DNA from: JAABVY01 sp964627935 | GTDB lineage: Bacteria > Zixibacteria > MSB-5A5 > JAABVY01 | NCBI GenBank assembly: GCA_964627935.1 | Contig: CAZVLB010000001.1 | Location: 310,001-374,000, forward strand | Length of the DNA: 64,000 bases | Direction: 5' to 3' | Part shown: piece after piece, positions 43,585-52,646 of the stretch | Layout of the letters: each line of letters starts with the position of its first letter | Numbering within the stretch: the first letter of the stretch is position 1 | Position numbers and translations under genes: made by a program | The notes under the pieces: generated by a model | Told to the model about the DNA's origin: nothing | Seen by the model: the letters and a program-made list of their open reading frames with translations, nothing else | Database searches by the model: none

Positions 43585-44730
43585 ATGGATCTGGATATTA
43601 AATACACAGACTTCAAAGCGCAGGTGCGCTCCTATGCCGAGGAGAAGATCGCACCCCATGCGGCCAAAATCGACAGTGAGCAGTTCTACTCCAAAGACGT
43701 TCATGAGGCGATAAACGACAAGGGCTGGTGGGGATGTCTTGTACCCAGAGATTATGGCGGACTAGACCTGAAGACAATAGAATACGCCATCATAGTGGAA
43801 GAGGTTGCCCGAGTCTGCGGTTCGACCGCATTGACACTGGCGGCGCATAATTCCCTGGGTACCTGGCCGATCTGGAAATTCGGCAATGAGGAGCAGCGCA
43901 AAAAGTATCTTCCGCCCGCGGCCGAAAAAGGCAGTTTGATTGCATTCGGCCTGACCGAGCCGGAGGCCGGTTCCGATGCCGGTGGTACCAAGAGCAAGGC
44001 TGTTAAACAGGATGGCGGCTATCTGCTTAACGGCACAAAATGCTGGATAACCTCGGCCACAGTTTGCGATACCGCCATTGCCACGGCTCGTACCAGCGAT
44101 GAGGGCGGCGTAAAGGGCATTTCATCGTTTATTCTCGAAAAAGGCATGGAGGGTTTCACATCCGGCAAAAAGGAGAATAAGCTGGGATGCCGCGGTTCGG
44201 ATACGGCCTATATGCATTTCGATGATGTCAAGCTTCCAAAAGAACAGCTTATGGGCGAAGAGGGAAAGGGATTCAAGCAATTCATGATGACCCTTGACGG
44301 GGGACGCATATCAATTGGTGCAATGGCGCTTGGATTGGCACAGGCCGCATTGGATGTCGCCCTAAAGTATGCTTCCGAGCATGAATTCGACGGCAGGCCC
44401 ATGGCAAAGGGACAGGGTGTGCAGTTTCAACTGGCTGATATGGGTATGCAGATCGAGGCGGCCAGGTTGATGATATATAAAACCGCCTGGATGAAGGATA
44501 ATGACATTCCCTATACCAAGTATTCGGCCATGTGCAAGCTGTACGCTTCGGAGGTTGCCAATTTCTGCACCGGTACCGCCATGAAGCTGATGGGCGCCGA
44601 CGGTATCAGTGAGAAATATCCGGCAGAACGCTATTATCGTGATATGAAATTATGTGAAATCGGCGAGGGTACCTCGGAGATTCAGCGCGTGGTCATAGCC
44701 CGTGAGCTGCTTTCCGGTCTCACAAAGTAA
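43585..44730 (+). CDS. Acyl-CoA dehydrogenase (second, divergent)
   Basis: A 381-residue acyl-CoA dehydrogenase starting at ATG 43585 after AAGGA, rather than at a TTG that overlaps the previous stop. It has AFGLTEPEAGSDAGG and LNGTKCWITSATVCD. The catalytic-base motif reads CEIGEGTSEIQR, keeping Glu361 but with Gly in place of the usual Tyr before it. GADGISEKYPAERYYRD replaces the usual HGGYGY motif. Substrate differs from its neighbour and is unknown. It ends the operon, ahead of a strong terminator. Confidence 0.91.
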   Translation: MDLDIKYTDFKAQVRSYAEEKIAPHAAKIDSEQFYSKDVHEAINDKGWWGCLVPRDYGGLDLKTIEYAIIVEEVARVCGSTALTLAAHNSLGTWPIWKFGNEEQRKKYLPPAAEKGSLIAFGLTEPEAGSDAGGTKSKAVKQDGGYLLNGTKCWITSATVCDTAIATARTSDEGGVKGISSFILEKGMEGFTSGKKENKLGCRGSDTAYMHFDDVKLPKEQLMGEEGKGFKQFMMTLDGGRISIGAMALGLAQAALDVALKYASEHEFDGRPMAKGQGVQFQLADMGMQIEAARLMIYKTAWMKDNDIPYTKYSAMCKLYASEVANFCTGTAMKLMGADGISEKYPAERYYRDMKLCEIGEGTSEIQRVVIARELLSGLTK

Positions 44731-44755
44731 ATCTTTACAGATTAGTTAAAAATAT

Positions 44756-44786
44756 AAAGGTCAGGCCGAAAAGCCTGACCTTTTTT
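44756..44786 (+). terminator. Strong rho-independent terminator
   Basis: AAAGGTCAGGC and GCCTGACCTTT form an 11-base stem with a 5-base loop, continuing into a T tract, 25 bases past the second dehydrogenase gene. Confidence 0.93.
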
Positions 44787-45001
44787 CGCGGCATCGGGAT
44801 ATATTTACAATAACAGGGGGCTGGGAAAAGCGGATATTAATCCGAATTCCTTACAGTATTTATCGGAGTTTTAGGAATGCTATGCAGTTGAAATTCTGAA
44901 CAGTTAATTGGCTCAAAGATGCTGTTTAGAGTTGAAATAGGCGAGCATTATCAATATATTGTTGCAAAGATTTTTGATTAATTGCTGAAGGGAGATAGCG
45001 A

Positions 45002-45934
45002 ATGAATAAAGTGGATAAAATCTGGATGAATGGCAAGCTGGTGGATTGGGATGATGCCAAAATTCATGTGCTGTCCCATGGTCTGCATTATGCTTCTTCG
45101 GTTTTCGAGGGTGCCCGCTGCTATGAGACCAAGAAGGGATCGGCAATATTCCGTCTGCAGGAACATACCGACCGGCTGTTCGAGTCGGCCAAGATTTGCC
45201 GCATGGAAATACCCTTCACCAGGGAAGAAATCAATAATGCCATTATCGAACTGATCCAAATTAACAAGCTCAAAAACTGCTATATCCGCCCAATAGTATA
45301 TCGCGGCTATGAATCTCTCGGGGTTTATCCGGGTGACTGCCCGATAGATGTTTCCATCGCTGTATGGGAATGGGGTAAGTACCTGGGTGCCGATGCGCTC
45401 GAGAATGGTGTCGATGTCTGCGTTTCATCGTGGAACCGTCCCGCACCCAATACGCTTCCGGCCATGGCCAAGACCGCCGCCAACTACCTGGGTGGCCAGT
45501 TGATCAAGATGGAGGCGATTTCGCATGGCTATGTGGAGGGAATCGGCCTGGATGTGGAAGGCTTCGTTTCAGAGGGATCGGGCGAGAATATATTCCTGGT
45601 CAGAAACGGGGTTTTGATAACACCGCCCTTCTGTGCATCGATCCTGGCAGGCATAACACGCCGCACTGTAATTCACCTGGCCGAGGAAATGGGAATTACG
45701 GTAAAAGAGGAGAATATACCGCGTGAGGCTCTGTATGTTTCCGATGAGGTTTTCTTTACAGGCTCGGCGGCGGAGATTACACCGATTGCAACAATTGACC
45801 GGATTCCGATCGGTCAGGGAAGAGGGCCGATCACCAAGAAGCTTCAGGATGCTTTCTTTAATGTCGTTGTCGGTGGCAACGATCCCTATGGCTGGCTGAC
45901 ATTTGTTTATAAAGAAGCCGGAGTGACTGCCTGA
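45002..45934 (+). CDS. ilvE: Branched-chain amino acid aminotransferase
   Basis: A 310-residue fold-type IV aminotransferase. The PLP lysine is K157 in LPAMAKTAANYLGG; GLDVEGFVSEGSGENIF is the conserved cofactor loop, and VFEGARCYETKKG is the substrate loop of IlvE. It converts leucine, isoleucine and valine to the 2-oxo acids and back. GAAGGGAG precedes the ATG. The location just after two acyl-CoA operons hints at branched-chain amino acid turnover, but it is in its own transcription unit. The next gene starts on its last base. Confidence 0.93.
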   Translation: MNKVDKIWMNGKLVDWDDAKIHVLSHGLHYASSVFEGARCYETKKGSAIFRLQEHTDRLFESAKICRMEIPFTREEINNAIIELIQINKLKNCYIRPIVYRGYESLGVYPGDCPIDVSIAVWEWGKYLGADALENGVDVCVSSWNRPAPNTLPAMAKTAANYLGGQLIKMEAISHGYVEGIGLDVEGFVSEGSGENIFLVRNGVLITPPFCASILAGITRRTVIHLAEEMGITVKEENIPREALYVSDEVFFTGSAAEITPIATIDRIPIGQGRGPITKKLQDAFFNVVVGGNDPYGWLTFVYKEAGVTA

Positions 45935-46368
45935 TGAAGATAGCGCTGGGCGCGGATCATAAGGGCTATCCGCTCAAGGAAAAGATCAAGGCGTATTTGA
46001 TTGAACGCGGCGATGAGGTTGTCGATTTCGGCACCGATTCGGAAGAATCCGTGGATTTTCCGGATTTTGGCCTGAAAGTCGCTCATGCAGTGGCTGATAG
46101 TCAGGTAGATTATGGTATCAATATCTGCTGGACAGGCAATGGCATGAATATGGCCGCCAACAAGGTTGACGGTATCCGATCGGGTCTGTGCCTTTCCGAA
46201 GAGATGGCGGAACTGACCCGTTCCCATAATGACGCCAACGTTTTATCGCTGGCCTCGAAATATGTTCCAGAGGATGCAGGCTTGAAAATCGTGGAAAAGT
46301 TCCTGAGCACCTCTTTCGAGGGCGGCCGTCATGTACAGCGCCTGGAAAAGGTCATGGCGGAAGAGTAG
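45934..46368 (+). CDS. rpiB: RpiB/LacAB-type sugar-phosphate isomerase
   Basis: A 144-residue protein of the RpiB fold: KIALGADHKGYPLK at the start, then INICWTGNGMNMAANKV and SHNDANVLSLA. The family's catalytic Cys is present (CWTGNG), but the highly conserved Gly after it is Trp. RpiB interconverts ribose 5-phosphate and ribulose 5-phosphate; with the Trp change another sugar phosphate is possible. Coupled to ilvE by a 1-base overlap (TGATG), which is an unexpected partner. Confidence 0.88.
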   Translation: MKIALGADHKGYPLKEKIKAYLIERGDEVVDFGTDSEESVDFPDFGLKVAHAVADSQVDYGINICWTGNGMNMAANKVDGIRSGLCLSEEMAELTRSHNDANVLSLASKYVPEDAGLKIVEKFLSTSFEGGRHVQRLEKVMAEE

Positions 46369-46393
46369 AGAATATAGATTTGATCAAATCATG

Positions 46394-46420
46394 CGGCGGA
46401 TTTCGATCCGCCGTTTTTTT
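46394..46420. terminator. UUCG-loop terminator after the rpiB-like gene
   Basis: CGGCGGAT, TTCG, ATCCGCCG: an 8-base stem with a stable UUCG tetraloop, followed by seven T residues. Its right end touches the stop codon of the convergent minus-strand gene. Confidence 0.93.
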
Positions 46421-46802
46421 ATGCGCTCTGGCTGTATGATGCTGTTTGCGATGATCCGCGGAAAACATTTATCAGGCCGATGACATCATTGCGATCTTTG
46501 GAAACAATGAAGCCGGATGAAAGCAGCATAAAATTCTTGCGCCAGACGATTTTCAGGATCGGAATTCCCATCGACCACCGCCCGGCGTGCCAGGTGCTGA
46601 TCTTGAACTCCTGCATCAGATTGAAAGGGATAAACATGGGCGTCTTTGTCAGGTAGCGGTGAAAATATATGCCTTTGTCATCAAACCAGAACTTGCCGTT
46701 ACCGCGCGCGAACATCTTATCCTGCTTGTAGCGCTTCCACCAGATTTCATCAATCTCGGTACCGATATAGGCACCCTTATAGTGCTGTCCGGATTTCCAC
46801 AT
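46419..46802 (-). CDS. Uncharacterised protein, PH-like fold possible
   Basis: A 127-residue protein with no signal peptide or membrane helix. It is rich in aromatic residues and strands (GKFWFDDKGIYFHRY, PMFIPFNLMQEFKI, PILKIVWRK) with a C-terminal helix (RNDVIGLINVF), the order of a small bacterial pleckstrin-homology/GRAM-like domain. I do not recognise it and the fold is a guess. GGGAG precedes the ATG. It is the last gene of the minus-strand block. Confidence 0.65.
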   Translation of the reverse strand: MWKSGQHYKGAYIGTEIDEIWWKRYKQDKMFARGNGKFWFDDKGIYFHRYLTKTPMFIPFNLMQEFKISTWHAGRWSMGIPILKIVWRKNFMLLSSGFIVSKDRNDVIGLINVFRGSSQTASYSQSA

Positions 46803-46887
46803 AAAGTTCTCCCGCCAGGATTTATTTATTGTATCGGACAGATTCAGGATAAATTCGCAATGTTTGATGGAAAATTGAGGGACGTTA

Positions 46888-47289
46888 TTATTCGGTTACA
46901 TTAATGATAAAACTGTAATAGGACTCATCGGCCTGATAAAAGTGCAGGAGATACTGACCCGCTTTTGCCGGACGCCAACCCAGCGCCTCGGAAATCGGTA
47001 TTTCGGTTTCACTGCATCCCGGAGAAGTCTGGCGCACAAAAGGCGTGATAAAAATCTCCTTGCCATCCTGTCTGAGCTCAAAACGTGCGAATTGATAGCA
47101 GGGATAGCCGATCTGAAGCCGTGCCTTGAGCTGTGCCTGACGGCCGAGTTTGAGGTGCTGCGGATAATTGACAAAATTGGTGGCGGCCTTGATCAGTTCT
47201 CCGGCATCTTCGGGACCAGAGAGATTATCATCCGATCCACAGGCAAGCAGAAACAAGGGCAGTAAAATCAGCAAAAGTATTCTTTTCAT
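46888..47289 (-). CDS. Small lipoprotein (paralogue of next gene upstream)
   Basis: A 133-residue lipoprotein with lipobox LLAC (Cys17). The mature domain shares a pattern with the lipoprotein at 47331: GYPCYQFARF, then IFITPFVRQ, a Cys in SPGC, and GQYLLHFYQADESYYSFIINV. This looks like a small beta-sandwich with a conserved Cys pair that may form a disulfide. Family not recognised. GGAG precedes the ATG. Same strand and 41 bases after its paralogue. Confidence 0.7.
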   Translation of the reverse strand: MKRILLLILLPLFLLACGSDDNLSGPEDAGELIKAATNFVNYPQHLKLGRQAQLKARLQIGYPCYQFARFELRQDGKEIFITPFVRQTSPGCSETEIPISEALGWRPAKAGQYLLHFYQADESYYSFIINVTE

Positions 47290-47330
47290 GATTTTGCTCC
47301 GGGGCTGTAGATTATATATGCTTGTAATTG

Positions 47331-47753
47331 CTAATTAATTTGAGAGCTGTCGACAACATTTATCTCAAAATTATAGAAAGTGCTGTCGGTCTGATAGAAA
47401 TGTATCAGGTATTTGCCGGGATTTTCGGGCTCAAAAATAAATATCCGTTCCATACGGCTCTCGAAATAGTTACATCCACGAAATGATTGATAGGCCATGG
47501 GTGTGATGAATACCTCGCCGCCGTCAGATGTGCTTTTAAAATGTGAGAATTCATAACAGGGGAAACCGGCCTCGAGTATGGTTCGGAACCTGATTGACTG
47601 ATTTATATCTGATGTGTCGGAATAGATGACATTCCAGGTAGAGACCTCGGTCAGGATACGGTCATCGCCCTGGGAACCCGGTAAAATTTTTGTTTCCGAT
47701 TCACAGCCTGTTAGGAGGACCGTGGCAATTAGTATTACAATAATCTTTTTCAT
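47331..47753 (-). CDS. Small lipoprotein (tandem paralogue)
   Basis: A 140-residue lipoprotein starting at the ATG preceded by GGAG (a longer frame exists but lacks a signal), lipobox LLTGC (Cys17). The conserved pattern is GFPCYEFSHF, then VFITPMAYQ, FRGC, and GKYLIHFYQTDSTFYNFEINV. It shares the two Cys positions with the gene downstream, indicating local duplication. Function unknown. Confidence 0.7.
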   Translation of the reverse strand: MKKIIVILIATVLLTGCESETKILPGSQGDDRILTEVSTWNVIYSDTSDINQSIRFRTILEAGFPCYEFSHFKSTSDGGEVFITPMAYQSFRGCNYFESRMERIFIFEPENPGKYLIHFYQTDSTFYNFEINVVDSSQIN

Positions 47754-47921
47754 GATTTTGATCTCCGTTGATACACGAAATGGGAGCGGCCTACGCCTAT
47801 CTCCATTATATAAACCACGCTGATAGAGAAACGTTTGTAAATTTATTATGAAAAATGGACGGTTGATTTGCAATTAAAATCTTCCGATAGTGTAAGGCTT
47901 TGTTGCGGATGAGGTTATATG

Positions 47922-48632
47922 CTATTTGCGCTTTATGTGGATGATGTTTGCCGATCTGAATTGCATTGGTTCGCTGAACTCGAATCCCTCAAATCTGGCC
48001 TTGATTTCATCCAATGTCCATTTGCGCACATAGAAAAGATGCCGTTTGCCTTCCCTCCAGACAGATGAGATAACAAACACACCATCATCTTTCAGGCAGC
48101 GTTTGACATTCTCCATGCAGAACGTAAGCTTATCATCGTTAACTATATGTTCGAGGACCTCGATCATTATGATCAGGTCATAACTGCCATCGTGTTTTTG
48201 CGTGGTGAAGTCTTTTTTGATGAATTCGTAATGGGGAAGGCGTTTTTCGTGTTTTTCAAAGAGGGTATCGGTTATATCGATACCGGTATAGTTTTTGACA
48301 CCCATTCGATTTAAGATATCGGCATAGAACCCGGTACCACAGCCGATATCCAGCACGCTTATATTCTGCATATCCAATCCCAGGGATTGAATATATTCGG
48401 AAAAGATCTTTTCATCGCGTTCGTATTCGCGAATATTGTCCTGATCCGACTTGCCCTCATCGCCTGCGCCTTTAAGCGATTCGCCATAGCGGGAAAGACG
48501 GTCATCCCAGTAACGTGCGGCATCATAATCATTGCCGCGACCATATTTTATGGGCCCGATTATGGTCTTGTAAATTACCCTTTTTATGAATCCGAGCGGG
48601 TCCTTTGTAAACCGTGACAAAATATCCGACAT
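47922..48632 (-). CDS. Class I SAM-dependent methyltransferase
   Basis: A 236-residue methyltransferase. Motif I is SVLDIGCGTGFYADIL; the acidic residue of strand 2 is in YTGIDITD; LIIMIEVLEHIVNDD is the UbiE/methyltransferase-11-like post-I segment. The first 80 residues are a basic/charged extension. Substrate unknown. It starts 15 bases after the ammonia-lyase gene, with AAAGGA before the ATG, so the two are probably cotranscribed. Confidence 0.87.
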   Translation of the reverse strand: MSDILSRFTKDPLGFIKRVIYKTIIGPIKYGRGNDYDAARYWDDRLSRYGESLKGAGDEGKSDQDNIREYERDEKIFSEYIQSLGLDMQNISVLDIGCGTGFYADILNRMGVKNYTGIDITDTLFEKHEKRLPHYEFIKKDFTTQKHDGSYDLIIMIEVLEHIVNDDKLTFCMENVKRCLKDDGVFVISSVWREGKRHLFYVRKWTLDEIKARFEGFEFSEPMQFRSANIIHIKRK

Positions 48633-48647
48633 ATCCTTTAACAGAAT

Positions 48648-50174
48648 TTATGAGTTGATCTTGCCGATGACTTTTTCAACCGCTTCCAGTATTTCGCCCG
48701 ATTTTACCACCTCACTGAGTTTATTAATGTCATTATAAAGCGGACGGTCCTCTTCGAGGAAATCGACATGCTTTCTGACTACCTCATAGGCGGCATTGGA
48801 GCCGGGGCTGAGCTTAAGCGGCTTTCTGAAATCGGCCGCCTGGGCCGCATTGAGAAATTCTATCGCCAGCACACCGTTGGCATTTTCTATAATATCACGT
48901 GACTTGATAGCCGAGGTCATACCCATGGAGACGAAATCCTCCTGGTCGGCCGCGGCCGGAATCGATCCCGTAGCGGCCGGATGAGACAATATGCGATTTT
49001 CATTGACCAGTGCTCCGGCGGTGTACTGCGCCAGCATCAATCCCGAAAACATTCCCGCGCCCTTGGTCAAAAATGCCGGCAGTCCGGAGGAGAGATGCGG
49101 GTTGGTCAGACGATTCACGCGTCTTTCCGACAGCACGCATAATGTCGTAATCGACATACCCAGAAATTCTGTTGCGAAAGCAATTGGTGAACCCTGGAAA
49201 TTGGCGCCGGAGATGACCGTGTCATCTTCCGGGAAGAAAATCGGGTTATCGGAAACGCCGTTTAATTCCGTCTCGATCAGCTTCCTGATAAATGCCATTG
49301 TATCTTTAGCTGTGCCGACTGCCTGCGGTGTGCTGCGCAGTGAATAGGCATCCTGCACTTTCTTGCCCTTTTGCGCCAGCATTTCGCTGTCTGCCGATAT
49401 GCGGCGGATATTTTCTGCGCAGGTTATGGCGCCCTTATGCCCGCGTACCCGATGCAGTCTGTCATCGTAGCCGGACATGTTTGCATTGAGCACCTCGAGC
49501 ACCATGGCAGTGGCAATCTCATGCTGCCTGATCCATCTGTCGGCATCGTACCATTGCAGGCAGGACATGCCGGTGATGACATTGGAGCCGTTGATAGTCG
49601 CCAGGCCGTCACGGGCCTGATATGTGATCGTCTCGATACCGGCACGTTTCATTGCCTCGGCGCCGGGCAGACGTTCACCCTCGAAAAACGCTTCACCCTC
49701 GCCCATCGGCACGAGAGCCATCTGACCCATGGGTGAAAGGTCTCCCGAGGCTCCCACCGAGCCTTTCTGGCACATTACCGGCGTAACGCCTTTGTTGATC
49801 ATCTCCACCAGCGTTTCCACGACTTTCAGGCGCAGTGCGGAATGACCGTTGCAGTGCACATTGATGCGGCTCAGTATCGATGCGCGCGCATCCTCAATCG
49901 GAACCGGGTCGCCGATCCCGGCGGCATGGCTGTAGATCAGGTAGCGCTGGAATTTCTCCACCTGTTCGGGTGTCAGCACAACCTCTGAAAGTTCGCCGAT
50001 CCCGGTGTTGACGCCGTACATGATGGCGTTTTCCTTTAGCTTTTTCTCCACCAGTTCACGGCAGACCTTTATTCTTTCGATAGCTTCCTGCGATAACTCT
50101 ATTTTTTCATTATGGCGGGCAATTTCAACCATTTTTTCGATTGACAGGTTATTCCCGTTGATGCTTATAGCCAT
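48648..50174 (-). CDS. hutH: Histidine ammonia-lyase-like MIO enzyme
   Basis: A 508-residue enzyme. The MIO prosthetic group would form from Ala142-Ser143-Gly144 (GSVGASGDLSPMG). Tyr53, Ser82-His83 (IYSHAAGIG), Asn195 and the QED of ADQEDFVSMG fall at or near the positions of histidine ammonia-lyase, and SH rather than HL or FL favours histidine over tyrosine or phenylalanine. One odd point: YSLRSTPQ replaces the YSLRCQPQ of HutH, and STPQ/CTPQ is closer to MIO aminomutases. Of two adjacent ATGs, the second (50174) has the better spacing to GGAGG. No other hut gene is nearby, so an aminomutase role is a real alternative. Confidence 0.83.
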   Translation of the reverse strand: MAISINGNNLSIEKMVEIARHNEKIELSQEAIERIKVCRELVEKKLKENAIMYGVNTGIGELSEVVLTPEQVEKFQRYLIYSHAAGIGDPVPIEDARASILSRINVHCNGHSALRLKVVETLVEMINKGVTPVMCQKGSVGASGDLSPMGQMALVPMGEGEAFFEGERLPGAEAMKRAGIETITYQARDGLATINGSNVITGMSCLQWYDADRWIRQHEIATAMVLEVLNANMSGYDDRLHRVRGHKGAITCAENIRRISADSEMLAQKGKKVQDAYSLRSTPQAVGTAKDTMAFIRKLIETELNGVSDNPIFFPEDDTVISGANFQGSPIAFATEFLGMSITTLCVLSERRVNRLTNPHLSSGLPAFLTKGAGMFSGLMLAQYTAGALVNENRILSHPAATGSIPAAADQEDFVSMGMTSAIKSRDIIENANGVLAIEFLNAAQAADFRKPLKLSPGSNAAYEVVRKHVDFLEEDRPLYNDINKLSEVVKSGEILEAVEKVIGKINS

Positions 50175-50283
50175 CATTACCTCCGCAAAAATTGGCCAAA
50201 AAATATCAAGCTTGTAATTTACCAGACCAGCCCGGAAAGTCAAGCGCAATCGCTATCGCTCTTGTTCAATTGATATTTCAGCA

Positions 50284-50314
50284 ATAAAAAAGGCACCTGT
50301 ATGAACAGATGCCT
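50284..50314 (-). terminator. Terminator of the M1 peptidase unit
   Basis: On the minus strand AGGCATCTGT and ACAGGTGCCT form a 10-base stem with one mismatch and a 4-base loop, followed by TTTTTT. It is 25 bases beyond the M1 peptidase stop. Confidence 0.85.
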
Positions 50315-50338
50315 AAAATTCCAGTGTTTGCATTATGA

Positions 50339-52594
50339 TCAGCAATCACAAGGCGCGGGGCCGTTTGCGAAAACCCAGTTAATCAGCCAGACTGCGTCGG
50401 AGACGTTTACATCGCCGTCGCAATTGACCTCGCCCGACTCTATCGGGTCAGGGGAGGGGCCGTTCAGGAAGACATAGTTGATAATCCAGACCGCGTCGGA
50501 AACATTAATCTCGCCGTCATTATTGGCATCGCCACAGGTATAGCCGTTATCCTCGGTTACCACTATTGTAAGCCAGATTGTGTCCGAACTGGGCGGATTG
50601 GATGAATCCTCGACACCCATCTTGAAGCTGAATTCCGAGGCCCAGGTGGGAACGCCGGAGAGAATCGGCGGATCACCATCAGTATATTCCAGGCCATAGG
50701 GGAATTGTCCGGTCAGATGTGTCCAGGTATAAGGTGGTACACCACCGATAGCATTGAATTCCTTTTCGAAATACTGCCCCAGATAGGCCGTATCGACCGG
50801 ATTGGAGATTATCGCCATCCCGAAGGGCGCTTCTGTCTTGGTGCAAAGAACCCATTCTGTCGGATCGAATTTAATCGAATCAACCGGTTGCGGAACATCC
50901 AGCACAAAACTCTGCGTGCGTGTCGAATTAAATACCTTGTAGATCGAATCCTGGCCATTGTAGAAAACCTGTATATCTATCAGCATGGGGAAGACATTCC
51001 AGTTGAACTGAGGTCCAACCTGCGTCTGTTCGATATACAAGACCACTTTATCGCCATTGCCGTTATTGTAATTGGTCCAGCCATATTCATAGTGGGGATT
51101 ACCATATTGATATACCCAGGCGTTAAAGAACCACTCCAGATCATCACCATATACCGCCTCGGCATGAGCGACGAAATCATCGGTAACGGCTGTACCGTAG
51201 CGAAGATCAGGATCGGACTGATAGTTGCGCAATATCTGGAACATGGCTGAATCTCCGACAATGGAACGCAACATATGCAGAACTCTGGAACCCTTATTGT
51301 AGGTTGATCCGCCATCGAATATATAGCCGGTGTCGAGATCATAAACATAAACCGGATCTTCATTCAGGCAGGACTGCGTATGAATATAATCATGATAAAA
51401 CCCGGTGCCGAAGATCTCTTCGAAATACAGCGCTTCCGAATACGTGGCAAAACCCTCATTGAGCCAGATATGATGAAAGCTTTCACAAGTGATCAGGTCG
51501 CCCCACCAGTGATGAGCCATTTCGTGGATAATGATCCATTCATTTACGATGTAATGTACCAGTGCTACCATGGTCTGGTTTTCCATGCCCCACAGATCAT
51601 AAATCGTCTGGCCGTATTTCTCGTCGATGAAGGGATAGAGGCCGAATATATCCGAAAAAATCTGCAGTCCCGGAATCGTATAGGTCAGATAATTATTCAC
51701 TGCCTGAGGGTAACCGTCATAGGCGTAGACCACCACCGGCATAGTGTCGCCGGGAGCATATTCCCAGGCCTGTTCATAAAGATTCTGGTTGGCGCAGGTA
51801 AAATGGATCAGGTAGATTGCCATCGGGTATGTGCTCTTCCAGTGTGTGGTGCTGGTCCCGTCGCCGTTGGAATTAATACTTTGCAGGAGACCATTGGCGC
51901 AGGCTGTCATGGACGATGGATGGGTCACACGCAGGTCGAGGCTGTCGATTTTATCATAGGGGAAATCTTTGCATGGAAACCAGTTTCGTGAACCGAACGG
52001 TTCGCATTCTGTCTGGCAGATGGAGCCGTTGTAAATCGCATCGAAACTCAATCCTCCGCCGGTGTTATTCTGGGGAGTTCCTATAAATGGCGGCGAGCCA
52101 TGATACTGCACAGTTACCGCGAAATCTTCGCCGATATTTGCAGGCTCATTAAGATAAACGGTAAACAGCACTCCGTTTTGCAGATAGCTTGCCGGCTGAC
52201 CGTTGATACTGACATCGTCGATGGTAAGCGCGCTGGTGAAAGTCAGGTCAACGAGTGCAAGATTGTCCACATTGGATTTTGCATTAACTGTCGTAACACC
52301 GGAAATTGTCTGGCCGGAAAAATCCAGGGCGATATCGATATCATAATGGGTGACATCATACTGAAACATGTTGGATGTGGGGCTGCTCAGGCCATAGGGG
52401 CCGTCCAGCCTTTTTGTGTCATGCCCATGATTCTTGATAATCTCCGGGCCTAAGATTTTTCTGCTTTCCAGAATCCATTCTCTGATATCACCTTCATACG
52501 GCGGCAGTTGCGGAATCTCCCGGTCGTTTTCGGCCAGCAATACACCGCACAGGATAAGGCATACCAGTCCTGTCAGATAAAACAAGAGCTTCAT
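50339..52594 (-). CDS. Secreted M1 metallopeptidase with Ig-like domain and dockerin (1)
   Basis: A 751-residue secreted protease with a signal peptide (core 3-20). The M1 N-terminal saddle spans about 78-270. The catalytic domain has GMEN at 336-339, zinc ligands His357 and His361 and base Glu358 in HEMAHHWWGD, and third ligand Glu380 in WLNEGFATYSEA. A He_PIG-like Ig module (GGVPPYTWTHLTGQFPYGL, about 615-690) and a type I dockerin (GDANNDGEINVSDAVWIIN, ending CDC) follow. An aminopeptidase of the gluzincin family; substrate unknown. AGGAGG precedes the ATG. It lies 52 bases after its paralogue with no terminator between. Confidence 0.93.
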   Translation of the reverse strand: MKLLFYLTGLVCLILCGVLLAENDREIPQLPPYEGDIREWILESRKILGPEIIKNHGHDTKRLDGPYGLSSPTSNMFQYDVTHYDIDIALDFSGQTISGVTTVNAKSNVDNLALVDLTFTSALTIDDVSINGQPASYLQNGVLFTVYLNEPANIGEDFAVTVQYHGSPPFIGTPQNNTGGGLSFDAIYNGSICQTECEPFGSRNWFPCKDFPYDKIDSLDLRVTHPSSMTACANGLLQSINSNGDGTSTTHWKSTYPMAIYLIHFTCANQNLYEQAWEYAPGDTMPVVVYAYDGYPQAVNNYLTYTIPGLQIFSDIFGLYPFIDEKYGQTIYDLWGMENQTMVALVHYIVNEWIIIHEMAHHWWGDLITCESFHHIWLNEGFATYSEALYFEEIFGTGFYHDYIHTQSCLNEDPVYVYDLDTGYIFDGGSTYNKGSRVLHMLRSIVGDSAMFQILRNYQSDPDLRYGTAVTDDFVAHAEAVYGDDLEWFFNAWVYQYGNPHYEYGWTNYNNGNGDKVVLYIEQTQVGPQFNWNVFPMLIDIQVFYNGQDSIYKVFNSTRTQSFVLDVPQPVDSIKFDPTEWVLCTKTEAPFGMAIISNPVDTAYLGQYFEKEFNAIGGVPPYTWTHLTGQFPYGLEYTDGDPPILSGVPTWASEFSFKMGVEDSSNPPSSDTIWLTIVVTEDNGYTCGDANNDGEINVSDAVWIINYVFLNGPSPDPIESGEVNCDGDVNVSDAVWLINWVFANGPAPCDC

Positions 52595-52646
52595 TATATC
52601 AGGCCTCCTCTATTGTGCTGAGCGGCCGGAATAAGGTTTCGTCAGG

